A stretch of DNA of 36,280 nt from Thermoplasmatales archaeon (GCA_026127935.1 JAJSLL010000018.1:1-36280), one strand, 5' to 3'; positions 23,040 to 32,222 are shown, counted from the stretch's first letter. Notes: generated by a model not told the origin, from the letters alone. Program-made: numbers and translations.

Positions 23040-24005
23040 ATGATATTCATATTGGCAATAGGCAACACGGAGGTATCGCAGATAAATGGAATAACAGCCG
23101 CGGGAGAAACTGAGGAATTAATAAAATTTACTCCCCCTGCAGACGCTGAATATTTGTTTTACAACAGACCAAGATGCATTAACGCCATACCCGTTACGCC
23201 GTCTGGTAACCCAACTCCGGCAATTATGACAAAAGCCTCTAAGATACTTGTTGGCTTCCCCATCCTAGTGGCTAGGGCTGGGTCTATCGTTGGCCCTTCT
23301 CTTCCGTATTTTTTTATTTCAGACTCACCTGGAAAAGATATAAGAACAGAGTCTGGTGTTCCAGATATAAAAGAAATTCTTGAAAAGAGCAGCATCATTG
23401 CGGATGAGATATTCAGGATGGATGATGAGGTTATGTTAGCAGAAAGTATCCCTGGAGGAACTACTACCGCCATGGCAATCTTACGCGACCTTGGCTATAT
23501 CTCAGTCTCCTCTTCGTCTATGTCTCAAAATCCTGTCGCACTCAAATTGAAAGTGGTGGAAGATGCCCTACAAAGGGTGGGTAATTTAGGACGGAATGAA
23601 GTACTTAGGGAGCTTGGTGATCCCGTTCTGGCATTCCTCTATGGTTTCACCAGAAGGTTTAGGGGGAAAGTCTATTTAGCTGGTGGGACACAGATGCTTG
23701 CAGTTACAGCACTATTAAAATTGGACGGGTTAAATTATGGTACAATTGTGACTACAAAATACGTGGTAGCAGATAAAACTGCTACGTTTTCGCGGACTGC
23801 GAATGAGATAGGCACAACCTTCGTTGAGGCAAAAGTAAACCTGTTCATTTCAAGGTACCCTGGAATAAGAGAGTACGAGAAAGGGATAGTGAAGGAAGGA
23901 GTTGGAGCAGGAGGAGCTTATTATCTGGCGTCAACCACGGGATTTACCAATAAGGAAATAGTGGATAAGATAGACAATCTTTATTCAGATCTTATCGGTG
24001 AATAA
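23040..24005 (+). CDS. cobT: Archaeal CobT-like nicotinate-nucleotide-dimethylbenzimidazole phosphoribosyltransferase
   Basis: A protein of about 321 residues of the UPF0284 group, the archaeal CobT-related family. Shared features include MIFILAIGNTEVSQINGIT, the block PGGTTTAMAILRDLGY with its glycine-rich turn, and GVGAGGAYYLAS. CobT activates the lower ligand base with ribose phosphate from nicotinate mononucleotide. The ATG at 23040 is chosen over an upstream TTG because it sits a leaderless distance from the promoter. The nicotinate branch it depends on is represented by pncB later in the window. Confidence 0.87.
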   Translation: MIFILAIGNTEVSQINGITAAGETEELIKFTPPADAEYLFYNRPRCINAIPVTPSGNPTPAIMTKASKILVGFPILVARAGSIVGPSLPYFFISDSPGKDIRTESGVPDIKEILEKSSIIADEIFRMDDEVMLAESIPGGTTTAMAILRDLGYISVSSSSMSQNPVALKLKVVEDALQRVGNLGRNEVLRELGDPVLAFLYGFTRRFRGKVYLAGGTQMLAVTALLKLDGLNYGTIVTTKYVVADKTATFSRTANEIGTTFVEAKVNLFISRYPGIREYEKGIVKEGVGAGGAYYLASTTGFTNKEIVDKIDNLYSDLIGE

Positions 24006-25391
24006 ATGGCCCAGTCCGACCTTAGGAAGGGAACACTCGGCATATTTGATACAGTCGGCCAATCGATAGCGATGAATGGTCCGGCAGCTACGGTATCACT
24101 GTACCTTGTGGCACTTGCATCCTTTTCAGGTTTCAATATGACATTTGTTCTCCTCGTTTCCTTCATAATCTACGTCGCCATCACTTATGTTATTTACCAA
24201 TGGTCGAAGATTGTTGACTCGCCTGCACCTTGGATGAAATATGCATCAATGGGCCTCGGAAATGGGGTAGGGTTTGTTTCAGGGTGGATTTACTGGATAT
24301 ACTATATTGTAGGATTTGGAGGGTTCGGCCTGCTCGGGGTTTCTGCGTTTCTTAACTCTCTGGGGGGAGTTATGCAATACCGGTGGCTATGGTACGTTGT
24401 AGCAATTGTAATGACTGTGGAAGCATTGATTATTGTGTTAAAGAGGGTTGAACTGTCAACGCGATACTTTATAGTTACAGGGCTGGTAGAAATCTCTTTC
24501 TTGGTAGTTACTTCCCTAATCCTGTTGTGGGTGTTCCGAACCAATTTACATTATGCCAGTTCTATGAACATATCTTCTATCAAGCCACTTGCTCTCATCC
24601 TTGGTCTGGGGGCATTTGGTGGGATAAGTGGGCTCACGCCACTGTCCTCCGAGACAAAAAGTCCAACTCGTAGTGTACCCCTTTCTCTACTTATTTCCCT
24701 TTTGCTGATAGGTTGTGTTATCATTCTCAGCTCGTTTGCACAAAGTATTGTCCTAGGCCCAAAGGGGTTTTATCTCTACTCTGTCATCAACGACCCTGGT
24801 AACTGGATTTACGGAAGATATCTGGGAATATTCTTTTCAGTAATTCTTCTCGTACTTATTTTGAACAGTTTTAACTCTTCACTCATTGCAACGTCAAACA
24901 ATTACACTAGGATGTTCTATGGAATATCCAGAGAAGGACATTTCGGATCAGGGAGACAGCCACAGGTTAATTCCAATGGTATTCCAAGGGCTCCGGCCGT
25001 ACTGGGGGCAGTAACCGGCTTATCGGTTGCGCTTCTTGCGGGTACGATCTTCGGCCCGTTTGAAGGCAGTATTTTTTTGCTTGTTATGGCCGCCATTCTC
25101 AGTTATTCGTCTCACATAATTGTCTCGATTTCCCTAGCGACCTATAGCTACAAGATAGGAAGATTAAGGTTTATAAGCAATTTACTTATCCCCGGCATTG
25201 CCTCCATGGTTCTAATCTATGCCATTGTAACAATAGCCAAGAACAACTATCTCTATCCATTTAATATTTCAGTTGCTCTGTCCGTAGTGATAATTGCGTC
25301 AGGAATTATTGTCTATTTCATAAACAGGGAAAGCAGAAGGGGGAAGCTCAGAACAAATTTCAACAGGGATCACATAACAGGAAAATTATAG
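24006..25391 (+). CDS. APC-superfamily permease within the cobalamin operon
   Basis: A 461-residue integral membrane protein with about twelve hydrophobic segments. The N-terminal region (LGIFDTVGQSIAMNGPAATV) resembles the first, substrate-binding helix of APC amino acid permeases, and GGISGLTPLSSETKSPTRSV resembles their conserved FWAFGGFEAAAxLGEE-type region. Its ATG directly follows the cobT stop, and the stop is 6 nt before cbiA, so it sits inside a cobalamin unit. The substrate is unknown. Threonine (precursor of the aminopropanol arm) or a corrinoid or lower-ligand precursor would make sense, but this is inference. Confidence 0.88.
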   Translation: MAQSDLRKGTLGIFDTVGQSIAMNGPAATVSLYLVALASFSGFNMTFVLLVSFIIYVAITYVIYQWSKIVDSPAPWMKYASMGLGNGVGFVSGWIYWIYYIVGFGGFGLLGVSAFLNSLGGVMQYRWLWYVVAIVMTVEALIIVLKRVELSTRYFIVTGLVEISFLVVTSLILLWVFRTNLHYASSMNISSIKPLALILGLGAFGGISGLTPLSSETKSPTRSVPLSLLISLLLIGCVIILSSFAQSIVLGPKGFYLYSVINDPGNWIYGRYLGIFFSVILLVLILNSFNSSLIATSNNYTRMFYGISREGHFGSGRQPQVNSNGIPRAPAVLGAVTGLSVALLAGTIFGPFEGSIFLLVMAAILSYSSHIIVSISLATYSYKIGRLRFISNLLIPGIASMVLIYAIVTIAKNNYLYPFNISVALSVVIIASGIIVYFINRESRRGKLRTNFNRDHITGKL

Positions 25392-25397
25392 ATATTC

Positions 25398-26738
25398 ATG
25401 TTTTCTGCTATCCCAATGAAGTGTGAAAAGCCAGAAAATGTACGTGTGAGTGCTCTGACCATATCTTCAGATAGAAGCGACTCAGGCAAAACAACAATCA
25501 GTCTAGGACTGATGAATGCGCTTTCTAAATCGGTGAAAGTATCTCCATTCAAAGCTGGCCCGGATTTCATTGACCCCATGTACCATAAAATAGCCACCGG
25601 TGGGGAGTCCGTAAATCTAGACCTCTGGTTAATGGGCAAGAAGGGTGTCAAACGGTCGTTCAATAAATATTCAACTAACTCAAATGTATCAATTATTGAA
25701 GGGGTCATGGGGTTCTACGATGGTATGAACGGTAGATATAGCACTTGGGAACTTTCACAAATTCTGAATACTCCAGTCATTCTTGTTATAGATTGTTCAA
25801 AAAATTCCACAACCTCATCTGCAGTTGTAACAGGTCTAAAGAAATTCAAAAGGAACAATATCAAGGGAGTAATTTTTAACAATGTTGCTTCGGACAACCA
25901 TTACAGGGACTGTACCAGGAACCTCCCAGAAGGAGTGGTTCCCCTAGGATGGATTCCGCACGATAGTAGTCTTTCTGTTGGTTCCCGTCATTTAGGACTA
26001 TTAACCCCTGATATAAAGAGTAAAGAATTTGTGAAAGCAGCTGGCCAGATAGTCTCAGAAAGGATCGACCTAGATAGAATCCTCGATATCACGAATGTAG
26101 AAATTCCGAAGGAAAATATCGATAGAAAACGGTCAAAGAAATCAGGAAAGGCAGCTCTAGCTCTCGATAATGCATTCCTATTCTACTACAAGGAGAACAT
26201 TGAATATCTGCGAGGAATGTTTGATCTAGAATTCTTCAGCCCCCTCGCAGATGATATTGTGAATGATCCTTCCTTTATATATCTAGGAGGAGGGTATCCT
26301 GAAATATTTGCCGATAAATTGGAAGGAAACAATAAAACCAAGAATTGGATTAGGAAGGAAGCAGACAAAGGTACCCCAATCTTGGGGGAGTGTGGAGGGT
26401 TGATGTATCTGTCGTCAGACTTGAAAACAGATAAGGATCATAGCATGGTTGGAATTTTTGATGTAAACATTTCAATGTCGTCCAAATTGACCATAGGGTA
26501 TACTGAATTGAAAGCAAGGCAAGCTACCTTGATTTCGAACACAGGGTCAAAAATTAAAGGACATGAGTTTCACAAATCAAAAGTAGACGATATCAACGAA
26601 AAAAGGGTATTTACCAACCTGAGAGGAAAGGGACTTGGAGATGGGAGCGACGGAGTATACTATAACAATGTACTGGCACTGTATTCGCATATTATGTTTC
26701 CGGGACTAGGTAAATTCATAGCACAAACTAATATCTAA
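25398..26738 (+). CDS. cbiA: Cobyrinic acid a,c-diamide synthase
   Basis: This 446-residue glutamine-dependent amidase modifies the a and c acetate side chains of cobyrinic acid. The N-terminal P-loop region reads SSDRSDSGKTT, followed by PFKAGPDFIDPMYH and EGVMGFYDG, all typical of CbiA. The C-terminal amidotransferase has the nucleophile C332 in LGECGGLMYLS and KGHEFHKS with a conserved histidine. It is the last gene of the rightward cobT unit. Presence of CbiA indicates that corrinoids are handled from the cobyrinic acid stage onward. Confidence 0.95.
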   Translation: MFSAIPMKCEKPENVRVSALTISSDRSDSGKTTISLGLMNALSKSVKVSPFKAGPDFIDPMYHKIATGGESVNLDLWLMGKKGVKRSFNKYSTNSNVSIIEGVMGFYDGMNGRYSTWELSQILNTPVILVIDCSKNSTTSSAVVTGLKKFKRNNIKGVIFNNVASDNHYRDCTRNLPEGVVPLGWIPHDSSLSVGSRHLGLLTPDIKSKEFVKAAGQIVSERIDLDRILDITNVEIPKENIDRKRSKKSGKAALALDNAFLFYYKENIEYLRGMFDLEFFSPLADDIVNDPSFIYLGGGYPEIFADKLEGNNKTKNWIRKEADKGTPILGECGGLMYLSSDLKTDKDHSMVGIFDVNISMSSKLTIGYTELKARQATLISNTGSKIKGHEFHKSKVDDINEKRVFTNLRGKGLGDGSDGVYYNNVLALYSHIMFPGLGKFIAQTNI

Positions 26739-27045
26739 AAGAATAACGAACGGTCAAGATGGTTGTAACAAACCTCTAATCTGTAGTCTCTGCCTTCATT
26801 AAATTTCCTACCTATGCCTTTTTGGAAAATTATAAGTCATATATTTTAATGATAAATCGTCTTATTCATACGGATTAATGATTCGTTTAGGGTACTAAAA
26901 TATAGTTAGTTGGTGGTCATACTGATTATTTTATTCTATACATTTTTTGAGCAGTCAACAACCAAGAAAATGAATTGTTTCTGACATCTTCTCATAGAAG
27001 CAGAGATGTTACTTACCATCTGATCAGTATTAAGGCAATTTCCGA

Positions 27046-27168
27046 ATGGACTACCTGAAATGCGAAAAAATTCAGGCTGGAGACAGTCCTCCAGGTAAAA
27101 CGCTTATCTGTAGGTTTAGAATTTGGAAAGGCTCAGAGAAATTTATTCTCAAGCTTTTGAGAGGATAG
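27046..27168 (+). CDS. Possible 40-residue ORF upstream of btuF
   Basis: The frame starts with the ATG at 27046 and encodes MDYLKCEKIQAGDSPPGKTL followed by a basic, hydrophobic tail ending LKLLRG. No ribosome binding site is evident and I know no matching family. It could be a gene remnant or a chance frame over inverted repeats. Confidence 0.2.
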   Translation: MDYLKCEKIQAGDSPPGKTLICRFRIWKGSEKFILKLLRG

Positions 27169-27200
27169 AAGTAGTTCGTTACGTTATTCAAGTTACTTTT

Positions 27201-27247
27201 TTCAAATAAACTTTAAATAATTCAAATTAATTTTATTTAGAGGAAAC
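27201..27247 (+). promoter_or_regulatory. btuF promoter and ribosome binding site
   Basis: AAATAAACTTTAA at 27204-27216 is identical to the block in the cobS/cobT divergent promoter. TTTAAATAA (27212-27220) could act as TATA box. GAGG just upstream of the ATG at 27251 is the likely ribosome binding site, so this mRNA would have a short leader. Confidence 0.5.
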
Positions 27248-27250
27248 TAA

Positions 27251-28246
27251 ATGAATAATCACTTGAAAATTGTAATAGCAGTGGTTGTTGTCTTAGCAGT
27301 TGTGGTAGGAGGGTTTGTTATTTACCACGAAGATGCTACAGGTAAGGCAAAAGGCGAGATCATTACAATAACTACAGGAGATAACCTTCCATATAAGCTT
27401 ACAAGGATCGTGTCACTGGACCCAGCAGCTACTGCCACTCTCTATGCAATAGGAGCTTATAAATACCTTGTTGGAGGTAACTCATATGATTTCTATCCAC
27501 CAAATGAAAATTTACCGAACGTAACTGATTACCCAAGTATGGATCTAGAACAGGTTTTTAATCTGTCTGCAGACGCTGTGATATCATTTAGCAACTATTC
27601 TAGGGCACAAGTTTCTCAGCTTCTCAACAACGGGATAAACTATGTATTTTTGAGCGCTGATGCTGGAGTAAATTTTAGCGTTATTGAAAAGCAGAATACT
27701 CTCCTTGGGGAACTCACTGGAACAGTCCCAAACGCAACATTGATAAATCAATGGATGAACGTTTCCTTATCGGCCCTGCATGCAGATGCTACAAGTTATG
27801 ACCAATCTGAATACAATAGCACGCCACTGAGAGGGTTCTACTATCTATCATCATATGGAGGTTACTGGACTGCGGGAAACGATACATTCGTAAATTCTTA
27901 TTTCCAATATGCGGACATAATTAACATTGCAGCTCCCTACGACTCTGGTTTCTATACAATCAATCCAGAAAATATAGTCAACGAAAGTCCGCAAGTTGTG
28001 ATACTTGACGACTCTGTCAATGCAAGCTCGCTAAATGCGTCAGGATCGCCTTTTGAGTCTTCCCCTGCAGTAATGAACGGCAAAGTTTATACGACGACTA
28101 CAAATGAAAACATGTTTTCGGAACCAAATTTCAGGGACATTTTCGCAATACAGTGGATCCTATTCATGGTATATGGGCAAAATCCTGCGTTGCCCAATTT
28201 CCCGATCAACTTGACCTACAATCCCAATCCAAACGGGGTAAGTTAG
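27251..28246 (+). CDS. btuF: BtuF-like corrinoid-binding protein of an ABC importer
   Basis: This 331-residue extracellular binding protein has an N-terminal membrane anchor (hydrophobic residues about 6-25, no lipoprotein cysteine). The type III binding fold is recognised by RIVSLDPAATATLYAIGA (about 53-70), close to the RIVSLSPSATE motif of BtuF/FhuD proteins, and by the C-terminal VYTTTTNENMFSEPNFRD region. It has many N-x-S/T sequons, as expected for a glycosylated surface protein of an acidophile. Its location next to two cobalamin units favours corrinoid as substrate, but iron chelates are a possible alternative. Confidence 0.85.
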   Translation: MNNHLKIVIAVVVVLAVVVGGFVIYHEDATGKAKGEIITITTGDNLPYKLTRIVSLDPAATATLYAIGAYKYLVGGNSYDFYPPNENLPNVTDYPSMDLEQVFNLSADAVISFSNYSRAQVSQLLNNGINYVFLSADAGVNFSVIEKQNTLLGELTGTVPNATLINQWMNVSLSALHADATSYDQSEYNSTPLRGFYYLSSYGGYWTAGNDTFVNSYFQYADIINIAAPYDSGFYTINPENIVNESPQVVILDDSVNASSLNASGSPFESSPAVMNGKVYTTTTNENMFSEPNFRDIFAIQWILFMVYGQNPALPNFPINLTYNPNPNGVS

Positions 28247-28251
28247 AAGTC

Positions 28252-29331
28252 ATGAATGTATTAGAGAACGAGAGGGTGACGGCTTTCGTTCAAAGAAGCC
28301 GGGAAATGAAGTACGTTTGGATAGGCTTCCTCTTTTTTCTTCTGATCATAACAATTCTCCTATCGGATTTTATAGGATCGGTGAGAATACCGATCCAGAG
28401 TTTATTAGAGATTTATGGAAGTCAGATTCCTTTTCTCTCTCATTTCGTACCTCACGGTTATACCCTAGCCCAGGAGCAGATCATAGTTCAGCTCAGAGAA
28501 CCAGAGATACTAGGAGGCGTTGTGATAGGTGCTTCACTCGGGATCGGAGGAGCTGCGATCCAGAGCATATTCAGGAACCCTATATCCGAGCCATACATAA
28601 TCGGCCTTTCAAGTGGTGCATCCCTTGGAGCCGTGGCATCTATCGTTCTAGGATTCACGATATTCGGAATATATACTCAACAGATAACAGCTTTTGTCTT
28701 TGGTCTTTCCGTCGTCTTCATCGTATATTTCTTTGCTCTAAAGGGTGGGAAGATCCATCCCACTTATCTCCTCTTGACAGGAGTGGCAGTATCGTTCTTT
28801 GTTTCAGCAATAGTCGCTCTTCTGTTGTTTACAAATATAAACTTGCAGGGAGAAGTTTTCTTCTGGCTATTGGGGTCCCTTGAGAATATAAACTGGACCG
28901 TTCTGTATCCAGTTGCGATTGTGGTCTTGATCACATCATATGCAATCTATCTTCAACACAGGGAACTAGATGCCATACAGATGGGCGACATGCACGCAAG
29001 ATCAGTGGGAGTAAATGTAGAAAGGACGAAGAGAATAACTATCTTCATGGTAGCGCTAGGTGTTTCCGCTTCGGTATCAATTAGTGGTCTTATAGGGTTC
29101 GTTGGCCTCGTAATGCCTCACCTTTCCAGAATGCTTCTTGGAGGGTCAAACAGGCATGTCATACCTGCCTCTGGGCTACTAGGTGCAATATTCCTAATCT
29201 GCGCTGATGATATAGCCAGGGGGATAGTTCCAGGAGTTGTGATTCCAATTGGCATAGTTACAGGCATAATAGGTGTGCCATTCTTGATGTACTTTATGAG
29301 AAAACTCACGGGAGGAAGGTATGAAGGTTGA
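28252..29331 (+). CDS. btuC: BtuC/FecCD-family permease of the ABC importer
   Basis: A 359-residue permease with about ten hydrophobic segments. LREPEILGGVVIGASLGIGGAAIQ is split by the RxPRxL-type and GaxLaxxGaxxQ motifs of the family; NPISEPYIIGLSSGASLGA and GFVGLVMPHLSRMLLGGSNR (the ATPase-coupling EAA-like loop) are also present. The frame is open into btuF, but the ATG at 28252, five bases after the btuF stop, is the natural start. It would import the ligand delivered by BtuF. Confidence 0.93.
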   Translation: MNVLENERVTAFVQRSREMKYVWIGFLFFLLIITILLSDFIGSVRIPIQSLLEIYGSQIPFLSHFVPHGYTLAQEQIIVQLREPEILGGVVIGASLGIGGAAIQSIFRNPISEPYIIGLSSGASLGAVASIVLGFTIFGIYTQQITAFVFGLSVVFIVYFFALKGGKIHPTYLLLTGVAVSFFVSAIVALLLFTNINLQGEVFFWLLGSLENINWTVLYPVAIVVLITSYAIYLQHRELDAIQMGDMHARSVGVNVERTKRITIFMVALGVSASVSISGLIGFVGLVMPHLSRMLLGGSNRHVIPASGLLGAIFLICADDIARGIVPGVVIPIGIVTGIIGVPFLMYFMRKLTGGRYEG

Positions 29332-30064
29332 AATTGAGAACGTGACGTTCCAGGTGCCTTCATTCCAGCTTGGTCCTTTAGGTTTTTCAGTTGAAGAAGG
29401 TACTATAACAGCAATAATTGGCAAAAACGGTTCAGGAAAGTCCACTACATTAAAGCTTATTCACGGAGACCTTAAGCCAAACACGGGAACTGTGCGGATT
29501 GATAGAACAAAGGTATCATCGCTAAGCAGTTTAAAGCTTGCAGAGAAGACATCTTTTGTTTGGCAGGAAATATTCAGCCCGATGAGCTTTTCAGTCAGGG
29601 ACGTGATGAACGTTTCCGGTTATAAGAGGGGTACCGACGAAAACAGGATGGAAGGCGCGCTGGACAAGGTTGGGCTTGCACCTTTCATAGACAGAGATTT
29701 CTCTGTTCTAAGTGGAGGAGAGAGAAGATTGGTGACCCTTGCTGCAGCAATTTATCAGGACTCTGAAATAATGATAATGGATGAACCCACTAACTTCCTA
29801 GATATCGACAATCAGATACTCATTTACAACCTTATGAAGGGATTAAGGGAAGAAGGGAAGACCATTATTATGACTATGCATGATCTAGATGCCGTTCATA
29901 ATCTTGCAGATTCAGTGCTCATTCTCAGAGATGGGAAGAAAATAGCTTGGGGCGATACAGACTCCACGTTGACCCTTGAAAACCTCAATAAAGCATTCAA
30001 TGTCTCATTCCACACCTACAATACTGTCAATGGAAGTTCTTTTGTTGGCTCCTATAATGGTTGA
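29321..30064 (+). CDS. btuD: BtuD/FecE-type ATPase of the ABC importer
   Basis: This 247-residue ATPase powers the BtuFC importer. It has Walker A GKNGSGKST, Q-loop VWQEIFSPM, signature LSGGERRLVTLA, Walker B IMIMDEPTNFLD and the switch histidine in MTMHDLDAV. The ATG overlaps the end of btuC by 11 nt. It closes the rightward importer operon. Confidence 0.94.
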   Translation: MKVEIENVTFQVPSFQLGPLGFSVEEGTITAIIGKNGSGKSTTLKLIHGDLKPNTGTVRIDRTKVSSLSSLKLAEKTSFVWQEIFSPMSFSVRDVMNVSGYKRGTDENRMEGALDKVGLAPFIDRDFSVLSGGERRLVTLAAAIYQDSEIMIMDEPTNFLDIDNQILIYNLMKGLREEGKTIIMTMHDLDAVHNLADSVLILRDGKKIAWGDTDSTLTLENLNKAFNVSFHTYNTVNGSSFVGSYNG

Positions 30065-30186
30065 GATAACCTCAGAAATTCCATTCGTAGTATGTCTCTG
30101 TCCCTGATTGCAGAACATAATCCTTATTTGATGTTATTCACAACTGTATAAAGCAGGAACCAAAACTAGCAGATGAGTTGGAAAAC

Positions 30187-30201
30187 AGACTTGAAAAGTC
30201 T
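30187..30201 (-). terminator. Possible terminator hairpin after the pantoate kinase gene
   Basis: AGACTT and AAGTCT (30187-30192 and 30196-30201) form a 6-bp stem with a 3-nt loop in the convergent gap between btuD and the pantoate kinase gene. On the minus strand it is followed by GTTTTCC. The stem is AT-rich and short, so support is weak. Confidence 0.25.
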
Positions 30202-30232
30202 TCAAAAAGACAGACTAATTTATCAGTTTTTA

Positions 30233-31090
30233 TCAACACAGAGTAAGACCGGTCGAAGATATCTTTGTCTTAATGGGGTCTCCATATTTTCTAAGAACGT
30301 CAAGAGATTCTTGATCGTAGAGCGCGATTATGCTATCTCCAATTAGTGAAACAGAAGCGTATTTCCCAGTAAGATCGTTCAAAATCTTCTCTGCCTTCTG
30401 AGATACAAGTTCAGAATCAAATGCGAATTTACGCCCTATGAGAAATGCATTCTTCAGTGTTGGTTTCTTCATGAAAGACTTGAAGGCTTTTTTTCCATTT
30501 GTAATGATATCTTCCAGACTGGAAGGTGACTTTATTATTTCTCCCGTTGGGGTCTTCTTCTTGAATGGCAAAATGATCAGTTCTGAAGGTCCTTCAAGTA
30601 TTCTTTCGGTTACAGAATATGGAAAACTCCCTCCCTTCATCCGTACATGAAATCCACCCATCATTTGTGACTGAACATCTCCAAGGCCGGTTCCCCGTTG
30701 AAGTTCAATTCGATGAGCCATCTCATATATTTCTCCACTGACAGCATCATTCCCAATGATCGCAGCTGCAGCTGTCAGGGCTGCTCCTGCACTCAATCCA
30801 AACCCACTGGATGGAGGGAGGTCGGAATAAGAGAATATCTTTCCATTGAACTTTAGCAGTTTTGCGACTTCCTCCTGCACTGAATTGTCAATAGGTATTC
30901 CATTGAACCTTATGTCCATTGAATCTGACCGCTCAACTCTCGTAGTGATTCCCGTCTCAACGCATATCGCAACACCCTTTGATCCTTTCCTAAGTACGTT
31001 CCGTTCTTTGTTGGGTACGAAGAATAGGGTTGCGCTTCCGGGGGAAAACGCCTTATGAGAGTAACTTGAGGATTCTCCCTGCAACTTCAA
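30233..31090 (-). CDS. Pantoate kinase (archaeal GHMP kinase)
   Basis: This GHMP-superfamily kinase phosphorylates pantoate in the archaeal coenzyme A pathway, replacing bacterial pantothenate kinase. AFSPGSATLFFVP near the N-terminus matches the AFxPGHITGFF start of archaeal pantoate kinases, RKGSKGVAI follows, and the ATP loop is PPSSGFGLSAGAALTAA. The direct neighbour is coaBC, another CoA gene. There is no ATG; TTG at 31090 has GGTGA five bases upstream, while GTG at 31099 and TTG at 31084 are alternatives. The start lies within the last codons of coaBC. Confidence 0.85.
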   Translation of the reverse strand: MKLQGESSSYSHKAFSPGSATLFFVPNKERNVLRKGSKGVAICVETGITTRVERSDSMDIRFNGIPIDNSVQEEVAKLLKFNGKIFSYSDLPPSSGFGLSAGAALTAAAAIIGNDAVSGEIYEMAHRIELQRGTGLGDVQSQMMGGFHVRMKGGSFPYSVTERILEGPSELIILPFKKKTPTGEIIKSPSSLEDIITNGKKAFKSFMKKPTLKNAFLIGRKFAFDSELVSQKAEKILNDLTGKYASVSLIGDSIIALYDQESLDVLRKYGDPIKTKISSTGLTLC

Positions 31091-32222
31091 GCTTGTCACC
31101 TTCCATTTCAGTTTCTTTTCTGCCCCTGATTACTATTACCTTTGTATGCCCAGCCTTTACGTCCTTCAGGTCGTTGGCCACTATCATATCTAGAGAATAT
31201 TCAGACATCCTCTTTTTGGCTCGGGAGATAAGATCATTCTTAGATACGCCGTATTCAGCCTTGAAACCAACTATCACCCCTTTGTACTTCTCCCTCAGTC
31301 GCTTCAGGAACTTTGGTGTCGGCTTTAGTGTCATTGAAAATGGTTTGTCTGTGGGTATCTTTCCCCCAGTCTTGTTAGTTGTAAAGTCCGACAGTGCAGC
31401 AGGGACGATTACTGCGTCACTTTTCTTTATCAAATCTATCATACCTACAAGGGATTCAAGATTTGTGAATTTCTCATATTTCAGGAAGGGCGGAACCTCT
31501 ACACTTACATTTCCGAGTATCAGATTCACATCAGCTCCCATGTAGTAAGCCATTGTCGCAATGTCAATAGATGTTTCACCAGTTGAATTGTTAGATATCA
31601 CCCTCACATCATCGATGTTTTCGTAACTGGAACCACCAATGACGAAGATTTTTTTCCCTTTAAGCTCTGTATTTAGCATCCTTATGACCCTCGCAGCGAT
31701 TGACCGATAATCAGCTATTTTCGCCTTCTCCTCCTCGATCTGTGGGTCAAGGAACATGACACCGTATGACTTTAAAACCTCAATATTCTTTCTAATTATT
31801 GGGTTTGTATACATATTGATATGCATCGCTGGAACGACTACTACTGGAATTTTACCAAGTGCATTAGAAAAAACTGAAGTAACAGTTGAATCATCTATTC
31901 CAAGAGAAATCTTAGAGATTGTATTCGCAGTAGAGGGTGCGATCAAAAAAAGATCTGAATCTTCAACGAGTCTAACGTGTTCAATCGCCCCTGTGAGTTC
32001 TTCTACAACTCTTTTCCCCGAAGCATATTCCAGGCTGTAAGGGTGAATTATCCTCTTTGCGGATTCAGTTATGATAGGAAATACCTCGGCTCCGTGACGT
32101 CTAAGTTCGTGTATTAGATGCACGGATTCAACTGCTGAGATGGAGCCAGTGACTCCCAAAATAATCTTCTTATCCTTCAGCAGCGAAGTTTTTAGATTGA
32201 ACTCTACTCTATTTTTTGGCAC
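31053..32222 (-). CDS. coaBC: Phosphopantothenoylcysteine synthetase/decarboxylase
   Basis: This 389-residue fusion makes 4'-phosphopantetheine in CoA synthesis. The N-terminal flavoprotein decarboxylase has GVTGSISAVESVHLI, the catalytic histidine in AIEHVRLV, IAPSTANTISKISLGI and PAMHINMYTNP (the PxMNxxM-type motif with H in place of N). The C-terminal synthetase half starts near KKIFVIGGSSYENIDDVRVI and has NNSTGETSIDIA and PAALSDF. It starts on GTG at 32222. It forms a two-gene CoA unit with the pantoate kinase gene. Confidence 0.93.
   Translation of the reverse strand: MPKNRVEFNLKTSLLKDKKIILGVTGSISAVESVHLIHELRRHGAEVFPIITESAKRIIHPYSLEYASGKRVVEELTGAIEHVRLVEDSDLFLIAPSTANTISKISLGIDDSTVTSVFSNALGKIPVVVVPAMHINMYTNPIIRKNIEVLKSYGVMFLDPQIEEEKAKIADYRSIAARVIRMLNTELKGKKIFVIGGSSYENIDDVRVISNNSTGETSIDIATMAYYMGADVNLILGNVSVEVPPFLKYEKFTNLESLVGMIDLIKKSDAVIVPAALSDFTTNKTGGKIPTDKPFSMTLKPTPKFLKRLREKYKGVIVGFKAEYGVSKNDLISRAKKRMSEYSLDMIVANDLKDVKAGHTKVIVIRGRKETEMEGDKLEVAGRILKLLS

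Larger units (their letters stand above)
26739..27250. other. Long intergenic region upstream of btuF
   Basis: About 510 bp separate cbiA from btuF. It contains three short inverted repeats: ACATCT/AGATGT at 26984-27009, CCTGAA/TTCAGG at 27054-27076 and CTGGAG/CTCCAG at 27077-27094, the last two adjacent. A 40-codon plus-strand frame at 27046-27168 covers two of them. The btuF promoter lies at the right end. The rest is AT-rich and shows nothing else I can name. Confidence 0.5.

Noticed and set aside
28153-28251. Upstream extension of btuC into btuF
   Set aside because: The added residues are polar and unrelated to the family; the ATG at 28252 lies just after the btuF stop.
28317-28883. 188-codon frame overlapping btuC on the same strand
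   Set aside because: It lies fully within the well-supported btuC gene and its product is an arginine/serine-rich shadow translation.
31030-31545. 171-codon plus-strand frame over coaBC
   Set aside because: It is antisense to the conserved synthetase half of coaBC and shows no family features.
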